Assembly (NCBI RefSeq): GCF_003028855.1
Contig: NZ_CP028324.1
Location: 6,262,001-6,326,000 of the forward strand
Direction of reading: 5' to 3'
From: Pseudoduganella armeniaca
GTDB lineage: Bacteria; Pseudomonadota; Gammaproteobacteria; Burkholderiales; Burkholderiaceae_D
Length of the DNA stretch: 64,000 bases
The number at the start of each line of letters is the position of its first letter. Positions within the stretch are counted from its first letter, which is position 1. The translations under genes and the position numbers were made by a program. The notes under the pieces were generated by a model. The model had not been told where the DNA came from. It did not search any database and saw only the letters and a program-made list of their open reading frames with translations. Positions 26,270-34,865 of the stretch are shown here, one piece after another.

Positions 26270-26878
26270 TTATGCCTCGCCTTTCTCGTCTTTGCCGATC
26301 AGGATCTTGGTATCGCTCAGGTACATATGCCGTGGCACCACCAGGTTGTCCGGCGCCGGCTTGTTCTTGAAGACGCGGCCCGCGATGTCGAAGGTGGAAC
26401 CGTGGCAGGGGCAGAGGAAGCCGCCGGCCCAGTCGTCCGGCAGCGAGGGCTGCGGGCCGGGCACGAACTTGGTCGACGGCGAGCAGCCCAGGTGAGTGCA
26501 GATGCCGACGGCGACAAGGATTTCGGGTTTGCGCGAGCGGTGCTTGTTGATGCAGTAATCGGGGGTGAATTCGTCCGGATTGCGTTCCGAACCCGGATCG
26601 GCCACCTGGCCATCCAGTTTCGGCAGCGAGGCCAGCATTTCCGGCGTACGTTTCAGGATCCACACGGGCTTGCCGCGCCATTCGACGGTGCGCATTTCCC
26701 CGGGCTGCAAGGTGGAGATGTCAACTTCGACCGGAGCCCCGGCCGCCTTGGCCCGTTCCGAGGGCTGGAAAGTGCTGACCAGTGTACCTGCTGTGCCCAG
26801 ACCCACGACGCCGCCTGCCGCACATGTTGCGACCAACAAGCCTCGCCGGCTGGGATCGACCTGCTTCTCGATGCTCAT
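26270..26878 (-). CDS. petA: Rieske iron-sulfur subunit of the bc1 complex
   Basis: A 202-residue protein. The N-terminus has a twin-arginine type signal/anchor (PSRRGLLVATCAAGG). The 2Fe-2S ligands are in CTHLGC (Cys127, His129) and CPCHG (Cys156, His159), with the disulfide cysteines at 132 and 158. It is the first gene of petABC. The ATG at 26878 is chosen because the Arg-Arg motif then sits at residues 11-12; upstream in-frame codons do not look like coding sequence. Confidence 0.97.
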   Translation of the reverse strand: MSIEKQVDPSRRGLLVATCAAGGVVGLGTAGTLVSTFQPSERAKAAGAPVEVDISTLQPGEMRTVEWRGKPVWILKRTPEMLASLPKLDGQVADPGSERNPDEFTPDYCINKHRSRKPEILVAVGICTHLGCSPSTKFVPGPQPSLPDDWAGGFLCPCHGSTFDIAGRVFKNKPAPDNLVVPRHMYLSDTKILIGKDEKGEA

Positions 26879-27230
26879 ACAAACCCCAATCTTATAAAAA
26901 TTCGAATCTTTGATAAGCGACAACAGACCATCTTGCAACATAAAATTATAAGTGAACGGAATCACTTATTAAAGCGAAACGTTGCATAGTACGTAAGTCC
27001 TCGCTATGGTGCAGTGCACCGCAGAAAGCCTTATACAGGAAGGGAAACATGCTCCGCACTAGCCCAGAGTGACTAGGCAATCCCCCTGCCCCGACTGCTG
27101 CGCTCGTGTCCCACTTCGGTGACTGACCCCGTGGTGGGACACGAGCTGGACAGTAAAGCGCGAATGGCCGGGTTTTGGCGCAAGATTGAAAAAACAGTAT
27201 GATCTGGCCGTACCAACACAGGAGAAGCCC
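26879..27230. promoter_or_regulatory. Divergent petA/mscL intergenic region
   Basis: A 352-bp gap between divergent genes, so it should hold promoters for both petABC and mscL. The petA-proximal 100 bp is AT-rich compared with the window. It also contains an inverted-repeat element at 27103-27145, listed separately. I see no convincing small gene here. Confidence 0.5.
27103..27145. repeat. Dispersed inverted-repeat element, copy 1
   Basis: Arms CTCGTGTCCCAC (27103-27114) and GTGGGACACGAG (27134-27145) flank a spacer that includes GGTGACTGACCCC. Its reverse complement matches the element at 49451-49489 closely (shared core CGTGTCCCACCA, then GGGGTCAGTCACC), so this is a repeat family. Confidence 0.75.
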
Positions 27231-27656
27231 ATGGGCATGATGCAGGAATTCAAATCGTTTGCGATGCGCGGCAACGTCATCGACCTGGCCGTCGGCGTGA
27301 TCATCGGCGCGGCGTTCAGCAAGATCGTCGATTCGCTGGTGCAGGACATCATCATGCCCCCCATCGGCAAGCTGATCGGCGGTCTCGATTTCGCCAATTA
27401 TTACGTCCCGCTCAACAACCAGGACCCGAACCTGAGCCTGGTGGAAGCCAAGAAGCTGGGTGCGGTGCTGGCGTACGGCAACTTCCTGACGATCCTGCTG
27501 AACTTCCTGATCCTCGCCTTCGTCATCTTCCAGATGGTACGCCTGGTGCACAAGGCGCGCGCCAAGCTGGAGGAGCCAGCCAAGCCGGCCGACCCGGCGC
27601 CGCCGTCGGAAGATATCGTGCTGCTGCGCGAAATTCGCGACTCCCTGCGAAAATAG
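27231..27656 (+). CDS. mscL: Large-conductance mechanosensitive channel MscL
   Basis: A 141-residue inner-membrane channel that opens under hypo-osmotic shock. The N-terminal amphipathic helix and first membrane segment (EFKSFAMRGNVIDLAVGVIIG) and the second membrane segment (FLTILLNFLILAFVIF) are typical, followed by a charged C-terminal helix. The ATG at 27231 follows AGGAGA and gives the family's standard N-terminus; upstream in-frame codons do not fit the family. Confidence 0.97.
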   Translation: MGMMQEFKSFAMRGNVIDLAVGVIIGAAFSKIVDSLVQDIIMPPIGKLIGGLDFANYYVPLNNQDPNLSLVEAKKLGAVLAYGNFLTILLNFLILAFVIFQMVRLVHKARAKLEEPAKPADPAPPSEDIVLLREIRDSLRK

Positions 27657-27684
27657 AGCCTCCGACATTCATCGATTCATCCCC

Positions 27685-28842
27685 ATGCGACGACTCTGGT
27701 TATTGTTTGCGCAAACGGTGACCATCGTCCTGGCACTGTATTTCGTGTATTACGCCGTGCAGCCCGGCTGGCGCGCGCGCCCTGGCACCGTGCAGCAGCT
27801 GGGCACGCCCTCGCAGCCAGCGGTCGCCACGGTGGCCGCGCCTGCGCCCACGCCCGGTTCGTTCCGCACCGCGGCGGGCCGCGCGATGCCGGCCGTCGTC
27901 AACATCCTCACCTCGAAGGCGCTGCCACGCAAGCATCCTCTGCTGCGCGACCCGTACTTCAAGCGCTTCTTCGGCGACCGCGAAGGTGGCGAGGAGGAAG
28001 AGGACGACCAGAACAGCCTGGGCTCCGGCGTGATCGTCAGCCCGGACGGCTACATTCTCACCAACTACCACGTGATCGAGGGCGCGGACGAGATCGAAGT
28101 CGTGCTGGCCGACGGCCGCCAGTCGGCCGCCAAGCTGGTCGGCACGGACCCGGAAACAGACCTGGCCGTCATCAAGATTGCCCTGGACCGCCTTCCGGCC
28201 ATCGTGCTGGGCCATGCCGACCAGGCCAAGGTGGGCGACGTGGTGCTGGCCATCGGCAACCCGTTCGGCGTGGGCCAGACGGTCACGATGGGCATCATTT
28301 CCGCGCTGGGCCGCAACAACCTGCACATCAACCATTTCGAAAACTTCATCCAGACGGATGCGGCCATCAACTTCGGCAATTCGGGCGGCGCGCTGATCGA
28401 CACCAACGGCAACCTGCTGGGCATTAACTCGGCGATCTATTCGCAGACCGGCGGCTCGGTCGGCATCGGCTTTGCCATTCCCGTCACGACGGCGAAAACC
28501 GTGATGGAATCGATCATCAAGAGCGGCCACGTGGTGCGCGGCTGGATCGGCGTGGAATCGCAGGAGATCACGCCTGAATTGGCGCAAAGCTTCGGCCTGC
28601 AGCGCGACAGCGGCGCCATCATCGCCGGCGTGGTGCGCAACGGCCCCGCCGACAAGGGCGGCATGAAGCCGGGCGACATCCTGCTCTCCGTCGAGGGCAA
28701 GCCGGTGCGCGACACTACCGAGATGCTGAACCTGATCGCCCAGCTGCAGCCGGGCGGCACGGCAAAGATGCGCGTGCTGCGCAAGAACCGCGAGGCCGAG
28801 CTGGCCATCACCGTGGGCAAACGCCCCGTCCCGAAAAAATAA
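27685..28842 (+). CDS. DegS/HtrA-like membrane-anchored serine protease
   Basis: A 385-residue protein: one N-terminal membrane anchor (LWLLFAQTVTIVLALYFVYY), a trypsin-like domain and one PDZ domain. The catalytic triad is His129 (NYHV), Asp159 (ETDLAV) and Ser233 (GNSGGA). The PDZ region begins near residue 285 (GWIGVESQEI). A single PDZ plus an uncleaved anchor is the DegS layout, which in E. coli triggers the sigma-E response; DegQ-type quality control is the alternative. It starts 28 bp after mscL on the same strand. Confidence 0.93.
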   Translation: MRRLWLLFAQTVTIVLALYFVYYAVQPGWRARPGTVQQLGTPSQPAVATVAAPAPTPGSFRTAAGRAMPAVVNILTSKALPRKHPLLRDPYFKRFFGDREGGEEEEDDQNSLGSGVIVSPDGYILTNYHVIEGADEIEVVLADGRQSAAKLVGTDPETDLAVIKIALDRLPAIVLGHADQAKVGDVVLAIGNPFGVGQTVTMGIISALGRNNLHINHFENFIQTDAAINFGNSGGALIDTNGNLLGINSAIYSQTGGSVGIGFAIPVTTAKTVMESIIKSGHVVRGWIGVESQEITPELAQSFGLQRDSGAIIAGVVRNGPADKGGMKPGDILLSVEGKPVRDTTEMLNLIAQLQPGGTAKMRVLRKNREAELAITVGKRPVPKK

Positions 28843-28852
28843 ACGAATACCT

Positions 28853-29545
28853 ATGCATCTGCGCGACCTGAACGGCTACCTGCAAGAGCTGGCCGAGAAC
28901 AACAACCGTCCCTGGTTCATCATGAACAAGCCCCGCTACGACATCCTGCGCGAGGAATTCCTCGCCCTGGTGACGGCGGTGATCGGCGAGCTGGGCAAGT
29001 TCGACCCCGCCGTCAAGTTCTGCAACCCGAAGAAGGCCATGTTCCGCATCAACCGCGACGTGCGCTTCGCCCACGACAAGCGGCCGTACAAGACCACGTT
29101 CTCGGCGGCCGTGGCGCCGAACGACATGCGCCGCCCCAGCATGGCCGGCGGTCCCACCTATTACTTCCAGCTCAACGGCGAAGGCCAGTTGCAGTTCGGC
29201 GCCGGCGAATACATGCCGCCGCCGCACCGCCTGCGCGCCCTGCGCCGGCACATGGTCGAGGATGCGGCAGGCTTTCGCAAGGTACTGAACAACAAGGCGC
29301 TGAAGGCGCGCTACGGCACGATCCAGGACGAAGGCAAGCTGCAACGCCCGCCCAAGGGCTTCGATGCGGACCACGAGCACATCGAATTCATCAAGCTGAA
29401 AAGCTTCTTCGTGTGGACCGACGTCGACCTGGACCTGAACGATCCCGATGCGCTGCTGCCGCTGATCGCGGCCGGGTTCAAGGATGCGTATCCGCTGGTG
29501 CAGTGGATGCGGGCGGCCAAGGTGGAAGAGGAAGAGGCCGCGTAG
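28853..29545 (+). CDS. DUF2461 family protein
   Basis: A 230-residue cytosolic protein of the DUF2461/TIGR02453 family. Recognisable parts are NNNRPWF near the start, then FRINRDVRFAHDKRPYKT, PTYYFQLNGEG and an acidic tail. The molecular function of the family is not established. It begins 10 bp after the DegS-like gene and is probably cotranscribed with it. Confidence 0.9.
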   Translation: MHLRDLNGYLQELAENNNRPWFIMNKPRYDILREEFLALVTAVIGELGKFDPAVKFCNPKKAMFRINRDVRFAHDKRPYKTTFSAAVAPNDMRRPSMAGGPTYYFQLNGEGQLQFGAGEYMPPPHRLRALRRHMVEDAAGFRKVLNNKALKARYGTIQDEGKLQRPPKGFDADHEHIEFIKLKSFFVWTDVDLDLNDPDALLPLIAAGFKDAYPLVQWMRAAKVEEEEAA

Positions 29546-29561
29546 TCCGCCGATAAGCCAT

Positions 29562-29616
29562 CGGTGACAGGCACCTATCTTCGGGTCTCCGACCCGAAGA
29601 TAGGTGCCTGTCACCG
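29562..29616. repeat. 26-bp perfect hairpin element (family B, copy 1)
   Basis: Arms 29562-29587 and 29591-29616 are exact complements with a 3-nt loop TCC. It contains GGTGACAGGCACCT and GGGTC next to the loop. It lies in the convergent gap between the DUF2461 gene and the LysR gene. There is no T-tract. The layout matches the element at 56765-56817. Confidence 0.85.
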
Positions 29617-29621
29617 GGGGT

Positions 29622-30512
29622 CTACGCTAGATAAGCCTCGATGAACTCGGTACACACCCGCACCTTCGCCGAAGCCGACAGCCGCGACGGATACACGGCA
29701 TACACGTCGGCCGGCTGTTCATAGTCCGGCAGCACGCGCACCAGCTCGCCCCGCGCCAGCGCCGGCCCCACGTCCCACAGCGAGCGCAGGATGATGCCGT
29801 GGCCGTCCAGCGCCCACTGGTGCACCACCTCCCCATTGCTGGCCGACAGCGGCCCGCTGACCTTCACGCTTTCCTCGCCGCGCGGCCCGCGCAGCACCCA
29901 GCGCCCGAAATCGCCATGGCGCTCGCGGATGACGATGCAACGATGCGCGGCCAGCGCTGCCAGCGTTTGCGGCGTGCCCGCGCGCTCGAGGTAGGCCGGC
30001 GCCGCGCACAGCACGCGCGCGTTGGCCGCGATGCGGCGCGAGATCAGGTGCGGCTCGTCCGCCTGGCCGACGCGAATATCGAGGTGGAACTCCTCCCCGA
30101 TCAGGTCGACGGCACGATCGAGCAGCTCCAATTGGATTTCCAAAGCCGGATAGCGCAGCGCCAGCGCGGACAAGGCCGGCGACACGCGGTTGCGCCCGAA
30201 GCCGGAACTGGTGCAAATGCGCAGCAGGCCGGCCGGCTCCTGGCGTTCCGCCGAGACGGCCTCGCCCAGCTGCTGCACGTCTTCCAGGATGCGCAGCGCC
30301 CAGCCGTGCACGACTTGCCCCTGCTCCGTCAGCGCGACGGTACGCGTGGTGCGGTGCAGCAGCCGCGCGCCCAGGGTTGTCTCCAAAACCGCAACGCGCT
30401 TGCTGACATAGGCGTTCGACACGCCCAACGCCCGTGCCGTCGCCGTGAAGCTGCGGTGGCGCACGACCGCGCAGAACAGGTCCAGATCTTCCAGCAATGG
30501 CGAATTTTTCAC
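29622..30512 (-). CDS. LysR-family regulator (DmlR-like)
   Basis: A 296-residue LysR-type transcriptional regulator. The N-terminal helix-turn-helix (FTATARALGVSNAYVSKRVAVLE) is followed by the substrate-binding domain (TSSGFGRNRVSPALSAL, HLDIRVGQ). The start is GTG at 30512, since no ATG gives a full HTH. It is divergent from the malate/tartrate dehydrogenase gene across 83 bp, the same arrangement as E. coli dmlR-dmlA, so it probably controls that gene and itself. Confidence 0.93.
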   Translation of the reverse strand: MKNSPLLEDLDLFCAVVRHRSFTATARALGVSNAYVSKRVAVLETTLGARLLHRTTRTVALTEQGQVVHGWALRILEDVQQLGEAVSAERQEPAGLLRICTSSGFGRNRVSPALSALALRYPALEIQLELLDRAVDLIGEEFHLDIRVGQADEPHLISRRIAANARVLCAAPAYLERAGTPQTLAALAAHRCIVIRERHGDFGRWVLRGPRGEESVKVSGPLSASNGEVVHQWALDGHGIILRSLWDVGPALARGELVRVLPDYEQPADVYAVYPSRLSASAKVRVCTEFIEAYLA

Positions 30513-30595
30513 GATCTGTGCACAGTCGAGTCACGAATCGTTCGATTATATCCATCCTGTCAAGCGCTATGCTGTGCAAACAGGAGGACCTACCC
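30513..30595. promoter_or_regulatory. dmlR-like/dmlA divergent control region
   Basis: It contains two short palindromes, CTGTGCACAG at 30516-30525 and CGAATCGTTCG at 30534-30544. They are candidate LysR binding sites between the divergent starts. The AGGAGG ribosome site for dmlA is at its right end. Confidence 0.45.
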
Positions 30596-31675
30596 ATGAA
30601 AACCCAACGCATCGCAGTCATCGCCGGCGACGGCATCGGCAAGGAAGTCATGCCCGAGGGCCTGCGCGCCGTGCAGGCCGCCGCCCGCCGCTTCAACCTG
30701 TCCCTCGAATTCACGTCGTTCGACTGGGCCCATTGCGACTACTATCTCCAGCACGGCAAGATGATGCCGGACGACTGGTTCGAGCAATTGAAAGACTTCG
30801 ACGCGATCTACTTCGGCGCTGTCGGCATGCCCGATCTGGTGCCGGACCATGTTTCGCTGTGGGGTTCGCTGCTGCAGTTCCGCCGCCAGTTCGACCAATA
30901 CGTCAACCTGCGCCCCGTGCGGCTGATGCCGGGCGTGCCCTGCCCGCTGGCCGGCAAGCAGCCGGGCGACATCGACTTTTATGTCGTGCGCGAGAACACC
31001 GAGGGCGAGTACTCGTCCGTGGGCGGTCGCATCTTCGCCGGCACCGAGCGCGAGACGGTGCTGCAGGAAGCGGTGTTCACGCGCCACGGCACCGACCGCA
31101 TCCTGAAGTATGCGTTCGAGCTGGCACAGTCACGGCCGAAAAAGCACCTGACCTCGGCCACCAAGTCGAACGGCATCTCGATCAGCATGCCCTACTGGGA
31201 CGAGCGGGTGGAAGCGCTGGCGCCAGCCTACCCCGACGTGAAATGGGACAAGTACCACATCGACATCCTGTGCGCCCGCTTCGTGCTGAGCCCTGAGCGC
31301 TTCGACGTGGTGGTGGCCTCGAACCTGTTCGGCGACATCCTGTCCGACCTGGGTCCCGCCTGCACGGGCACCATCGGCATCGCACCCTCGGGCAACCTCA
31401 ATCCCGAACGCACCTTCCCGTCGTTGTTCGAGCCGGTGCACGGCTCCGCGCCGGACATCCACGGCAAGAACATCGCCAACCCCGTCGCGATGGTGTGGAG
31501 CGGCGCGATGATGCTGGACTTCCTCGGCAATGGCGAGGCCAACTACCGCGCCGCGCACGACGCGATCCTGGCCGCGATCGAATGCGTGCTGGTGGACGGG
31601 CCGCGCACGCCGGACATGGGCGGCAGCGCCAACACCACGCAGATGGGCGAGGCCATCGCCGCCTTGATCGGCTGA
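30596..31675 (+). CDS. dmlA: Tartrate/D-malate dehydrogenase (IPMDH superfamily)
   Basis: A 359-residue NAD-dependent beta-decarboxylating dehydrogenase related to isopropylmalate dehydrogenase. Seen: IAGDGIGKEVMPEG at the N-terminus, NLRPVRLMPGVPCPL (typical of the tartrate/D-malate branch), VRENTEGEYSSVGGR, the metal-binding DILCARFVL and SNLFGDILSD, and EPVHGSAPDIHGK. It likely oxidises D-malate and/or tartrate in the cytosol. An excellent AGGAGG precedes the ATG. The exact substrate cannot be fixed from sequence. Confidence 0.9.
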   Translation: MKTQRIAVIAGDGIGKEVMPEGLRAVQAAARRFNLSLEFTSFDWAHCDYYLQHGKMMPDDWFEQLKDFDAIYFGAVGMPDLVPDHVSLWGSLLQFRRQFDQYVNLRPVRLMPGVPCPLAGKQPGDIDFYVVRENTEGEYSSVGGRIFAGTERETVLQEAVFTRHGTDRILKYAFELAQSRPKKHLTSATKSNGISISMPYWDERVEALAPAYPDVKWDKYHIDILCARFVLSPERFDVVVASNLFGDILSDLGPACTGTIGIAPSGNLNPERTFPSLFEPVHGSAPDIHGKNIANPVAMVWSGAMMLDFLGNGEANYRAAHDAILAAIECVLVDGPRTPDMGGSANTTQMGEAIAALIG

Positions 31676-31685
31676 GCGGCATCAA

Positions 31686-31738
31686 CGGGCGCGCACTGGC
31701 TTCATGTGCGCCCGGCGGCATTTCAGTCCGCCGTTTTT
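31686..31738 (+). terminator. Rho-independent terminator after dmlA
   Basis: CGGCGG (31713-31718) pairs with CCGCCG (31728-31733) followed by T5. A longer stem just upstream (31686-31695 with 31705-31714) partly overlaps and could compete with it. Confidence 0.65.
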
Positions 31739-31835
31739 GCAGTTCATCGCACGCCGATGGTGTCGGCGGCAACGGGTCTCTATAGTTCAATCATCGCAGA
31801 ACGAAACCCCCACCAGACACCTCAAGGAGCGCATC

Positions 31836-32042
31836 ATGAACATCGCAAAAAACATGGAAGCCATCTTCGTTTCCGCCCTCGTCATCATTGGCGCCACCAG
31901 CTTCGCGACGGCCGCCGTACCGAAGCTGCAGCGCGCCCACGCGCCGGCCATCGCCACTGTCGCGACCAAGGCACAGCAGGACATGCCGGTCGTCGTCGTT
32001 TCGGCCAAGCGCCTGACCGCCGCCGAAAAAGCCGCGCTGTAA
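31836..32042 (+). CDS. Small exported protein, unknown
   Basis: A 68-residue protein. AAGGAG precedes the ATG at 31836. Residues about 8-27 are hydrophobic and end in ATAAV, a likely signal peptide; the mature part is about 40 residues, basic and Ala/Val-rich (VVVVSAKRLTAAEK). No family is recognised. It is 33 bp upstream of the DUF2807 gene and probably in one transcript with it. Confidence 0.65.
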   Translation: MNIAKNMEAIFVSALVIIGATSFATAAVPKLQRAHAPAIATVATKAQQDMPVVVVSAKRLTAAEKAAL

Positions 32043-32075
32043 TCCCACCCGCCACCTGCCCGACGGAGAGAGCCG

Positions 32076-32843
32076 ATGCAAAAATTTGTCAACGCAACGA
32101 TGCTGGCCGTGGCCCTGTGCGCGGCCGGCGCCGCCGGCACCGCGCAGGCGCAGGACAATGCCAGCGAAACGCGCGCAGTGGATGCCCGCGCCGTCAAGGT
32201 GGTGCTGGACGGTGTGATCGATCTGCAGCTGCGCCAGGGCGCCAGTGCGGCGCTGACGATCAGCGGCGACAAGCGCTACCTGCCGAAGGTCGTCGTCACG
32301 CAGAGCGGCGACACGCTGCGCATCGGCACCGACCTGAAAGGCATCCAGATGAGCCGCCCCAACCTGCGTGCCGAGCTGACCTTGCCGAACCTGGCCGAAG
32401 TCGTCAGCGCCGGTGTCGGCAGCGCGGACGTGCAGGGCTTCAAGGGAGAACAGCTGCGCGTGGCACTCGACGGTGCCGGTGCGGTCCGCCTGGCGGGCCA
32501 ATACCGCAACCTGGACGCGCACCTGAACGGCGCCGGCAGCATGACCATCAACGCCGGTAACGCCGAACGCGTGGACCTGAACCTGCGTGGCGCCGGCCAG
32601 ATGGTCGTCAGTGGCCAGAGCCGCGACCTGCATGCGCACCTGGGCGGCGCCGGCAGCCTCGACGCGCAGCAACTGCAGGCCGACAGCGTCAATCTCGACA
32701 TGACGGGCCTGGGCGGCGCCAGCGTGTACGCGAAATCGGCGGCCAACCTGCGCCTGTCCGGCCTCGGTTCGGCCACCGTGTACGGCAAGCCGGCCACCCG
32801 CAACGCCAGCGCGCGCGGGCTGGGCCATGTGAAGTGGCAGTGA
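32076..32843 (+). CDS. Head GIN domain (DUF2807) exported protein
   Basis: A 255-residue protein with a signal peptide ending at TAQAQ. Repeated short beta segments follow (LPNLAEVVSAGVGSADV, VALDGAGAVRLAGQ, LNGAGSMTINAG, LRGAGQMVVSGQ), the pattern of the DUF2807 putative auto-transporter adhesin head (GIN) domain, a right-handed beta-solenoid. It is probably periplasmic or outer-surface. No anchor is seen. The function of the family is uncertain. Confidence 0.88.
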   Translation: MQKFVNATMLAVALCAAGAAGTAQAQDNASETRAVDARAVKVVLDGVIDLQLRQGASAALTISGDKRYLPKVVVTQSGDTLRIGTDLKGIQMSRPNLRAELTLPNLAEVVSAGVGSADVQGFKGEQLRVALDGAGAVRLAGQYRNLDAHLNGAGSMTINAGNAERVDLNLRGAGQMVVSGQSRDLHAHLGGAGSLDAQQLQADSVNLDMTGLGGASVYAKSAANLRLSGLGSATVYGKPATRNASARGLGHVKWQ

Positions 32844-32856
32844 CCCGCGGGCGTCG

Positions 32857-33903
32857 CTAAGGCGCCGCCCGCCGGTCGTGGCCCAGCACGAGGCGCAGGT
32901 CGACGCCGGCGGCGCCCGGCAGGTCGGCGCTGCCGGCGCCCGCCAGTGCCTGCGGTGAGCCCAAGCCGAGCCGCTGCGACAACACCTGGGCCACGGCTGC
33001 GCCGCCGTCCCCATACTCGATGCGCGTGACGCGCACGCCGAACGGCCGGGTGTTGGTCAGCCGTACCGAATCCCACCGCATTGCCCTGATCCGCGCGTCA
33101 TGCGCCCAGGCCGCCGCCATGCCGCGCACACCGTTGCCATTGCTGATCTCGAGCCGCAGCCCGGCCTGCGCGAGCGCGGGCGCCGGTGCCGGTGGCGCGT
33201 CCGGCGCCACCCGGCGCACCTCGACCAATGCCGCGCCGACCGTATGCACCTCGGTGCGCGCCAGGTCCGCGGGCCACAAGCTGGGCGTGGGTACGGCCGG
33301 TTGCGGGGCCGCCTGCGCCACGGCGGCGCCCGCGACAGCGTAATCATGGCGCAGGTCGTGATCGCGCAGCGTCCTGGCCTGCTTCATCATCCGTACCGCG
33401 CGTTCCGTCTGCCCCATCGTTTCCAGCACGGCCGCCAGGTGCTCCCATGCCAAGGGCTGCAGCGGATCGAGCACGCAGGCCTTTTCCAGCGCCGTCACGG
33501 CCTCGTCGCGCGCGCCCTGCAGGTACAGCGCATAGCCCAGGTTCCCCAGCAGGAAAGCCTGTTCGGCGCTGGATGGTTGCGCTGGCGCCGCCAGCAGCGC
33601 GCGCCAGCGCCCGATCGCGCCATGCAGGTCGCCCGCCTCAGCCAGCAGCACCGCCAGGCCGTTGCCGGCGCCCGGATGAGCCGGATCGCGCCGCAGCGCG
33701 TCTGCATAGGCGGCGCGGGCCCTGGGCAGCTGGCCCGCCGCGTGGGCATCGCGCCCCCGTGCGTACAAGTCGTCCGCGCTGTCCACCTGCGCTGGCGACA
33801 CCGCCGGCTGCAGCGCCGGCTGGCGCGGCATGCCACAGGCCAGCAGCGTCGCCCCCGCCCAGGCGGCGCAGACCGCGCTCACGATCCGGCTCGTCGTTTT
33901 CAT
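32857..33903 (-). CDS. Tad-locus TPR lipoprotein with LytR_C domain (TadD-like)
   Basis: A 348-residue lipoprotein; the lipobox LLAC puts the acylated Cys at residue 23. Residues about 45-190 contain TPR-type helices (DLYARGRDAHAAGQLPRAR, LAVLLAEAGDLHGAI, YALYLQGARDEAVTALE). The C-terminal part (LEISNGNGVRGMAAAW...VTRIEYGDGG) fits the LytR_C fold. TadD proteins are TPR lipoproteins needed for pilus or secretin assembly, and this gene ends the tad operon, so TadD is the best match. The LytR_C addition is unusual for that role. Confidence 0.82.
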   Translation of the reverse strand: MKTTSRIVSAVCAAWAGATLLACGMPRQPALQPAVSPAQVDSADDLYARGRDAHAAGQLPRARAAYADALRRDPAHPGAGNGLAVLLAEAGDLHGAIGRWRALLAAPAQPSSAEQAFLLGNLGYALYLQGARDEAVTALEKACVLDPLQPLAWEHLAAVLETMGQTERAVRMMKQARTLRDHDLRHDYAVAGAAVAQAAPQPAVPTPSLWPADLARTEVHTVGAALVEVRRVAPDAPPAPAPALAQAGLRLEISNGNGVRGMAAAWAHDARIRAMRWDSVRLTNTRPFGVRVTRIEYGDGGAAVAQVLSQRLGLGSPQALAGAGSADLPGAAGVDLRLVLGHDRRAAP

Positions 33904-33923
33904 CGCTCGCTCCTGTCGATTGT

Positions 33924-34865
33924 TCAGTGCCCGCTCATCATCGGCAGCACCTCTTGCGCCATGTGCAGCGCGGCTGGCCCCATCAGCACGATCAGCAGTG
34001 TGGGGAAGATGCAGAAGATCAGCGGGATCATCAGCTTCAGCGACACCTTGGCCGCCGCCTCCTCCGCCAGCAGGCTGCGTTTCTGGCGCAGGTTTTCCGA
34101 ATGCACGCGCAGCGAGTCGCCCATGCTGGTGCCGAAGCGCTCCGACTGGATCAGCATCGCCACCAGCGTATCGACGTCGTCCACGCCCGTGCGCAGCGCG
34201 AAATTGCGCAATGCCCGCTCCTTGCTGAAGCCGGCCCGCATTTCCATCAGCACCAGCTGCAGCTCCTGCGCCAGCACCAGGCTTTTCACGTGGACTTCCG
34301 CCGCCACCTTGGCCAGGCCACGCTCCATCGACAGCCCGGCCTCGACGCACACCGTCAGCAGGTCCAGCGCATCGGGGATGTTTTCGAAAATATCACGACA
34401 ACGCCGGCTGGCGGTACGCGTCAGCATTGCGTTGGGGAGGTAGTAGCCGAACGCCGCGCCGGCAAACAGCACGGCCAGGAAACCGTTCTGCGGCACGCCG
34501 CCAGGCATCGCGGCCAGCGCCACGGCCAGCACGGCCGGCAACCCCAGCGACAGCACCGTCTTGGCGGCGAAATACAGCGTGGGGGCGTGCGCATGACGCC
34601 AGCCGGCGTTGATGAATTTCGTGCGCAGCGGCGAGCGCTCCCAGCCCTCTTCCGGCAGCGACAGCTTGGTGAACGGCTGCGCGGCGCGGGCCACGCGTTC
34701 GATCCACTGGCCGCCGTCGGCAGGCGGCTCGTCCTGCGGCGCGCCGCGGAAGGAGCGCAGGCGTTCGCGCAGCGCGGCCGGCGCGAACAGCGCCATCGCC
34801 GCCAGCGCGAGGCCCGCGACGACCAGGAAGACGACCAGCAGGAACAGCAGTTGGGGGCCGTTCAT
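33924..34865 (-). CDS. tadC: TadC, inner-membrane platform protein of the Flp pilus
   Basis: A 313-residue T2SSF-domain protein. N-terminal membrane segments, then the cytosolic helical domain (FENIPDALDLLTVCVEAGLSMERGLAKVA and AMLIQSERFGTSMGDSLRVHSE), then C-terminal membrane segments. With TadB it should form the assembly platform acted on by TadA. Its start overlaps the tadB stop by four bases. Confidence 0.94.
   Translation of the reverse strand: MNGPQLLFLLVVFLVVAGLALAAMALFAPAALRERLRSFRGAPQDEPPADGGQWIERVARAAQPFTKLSLPEEGWERSPLRTKFINAGWRHAHAPTLYFAAKTVLSLGLPAVLAVALAAMPGGVPQNGFLAVLFAGAAFGYYLPNAMLTRTASRRCRDIFENIPDALDLLTVCVEAGLSMERGLAKVAAEVHVKSLVLAQELQLVLMEMRAGFSKERALRNFALRTGVDDVDTLVAMLIQSERFGTSMGDSLRVHSENLRQKRSLLAEEAAAKVSLKLMIPLIFCIFPTLLIVLMGPAALHMAQEVLPMMSGH

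Noticed and set aside
24682..26370. A 562-residue plus-strand frame across petC/petB
   Set aside because: It is antisense to two unmistakable bc1 subunit genes and has low-complexity composition.
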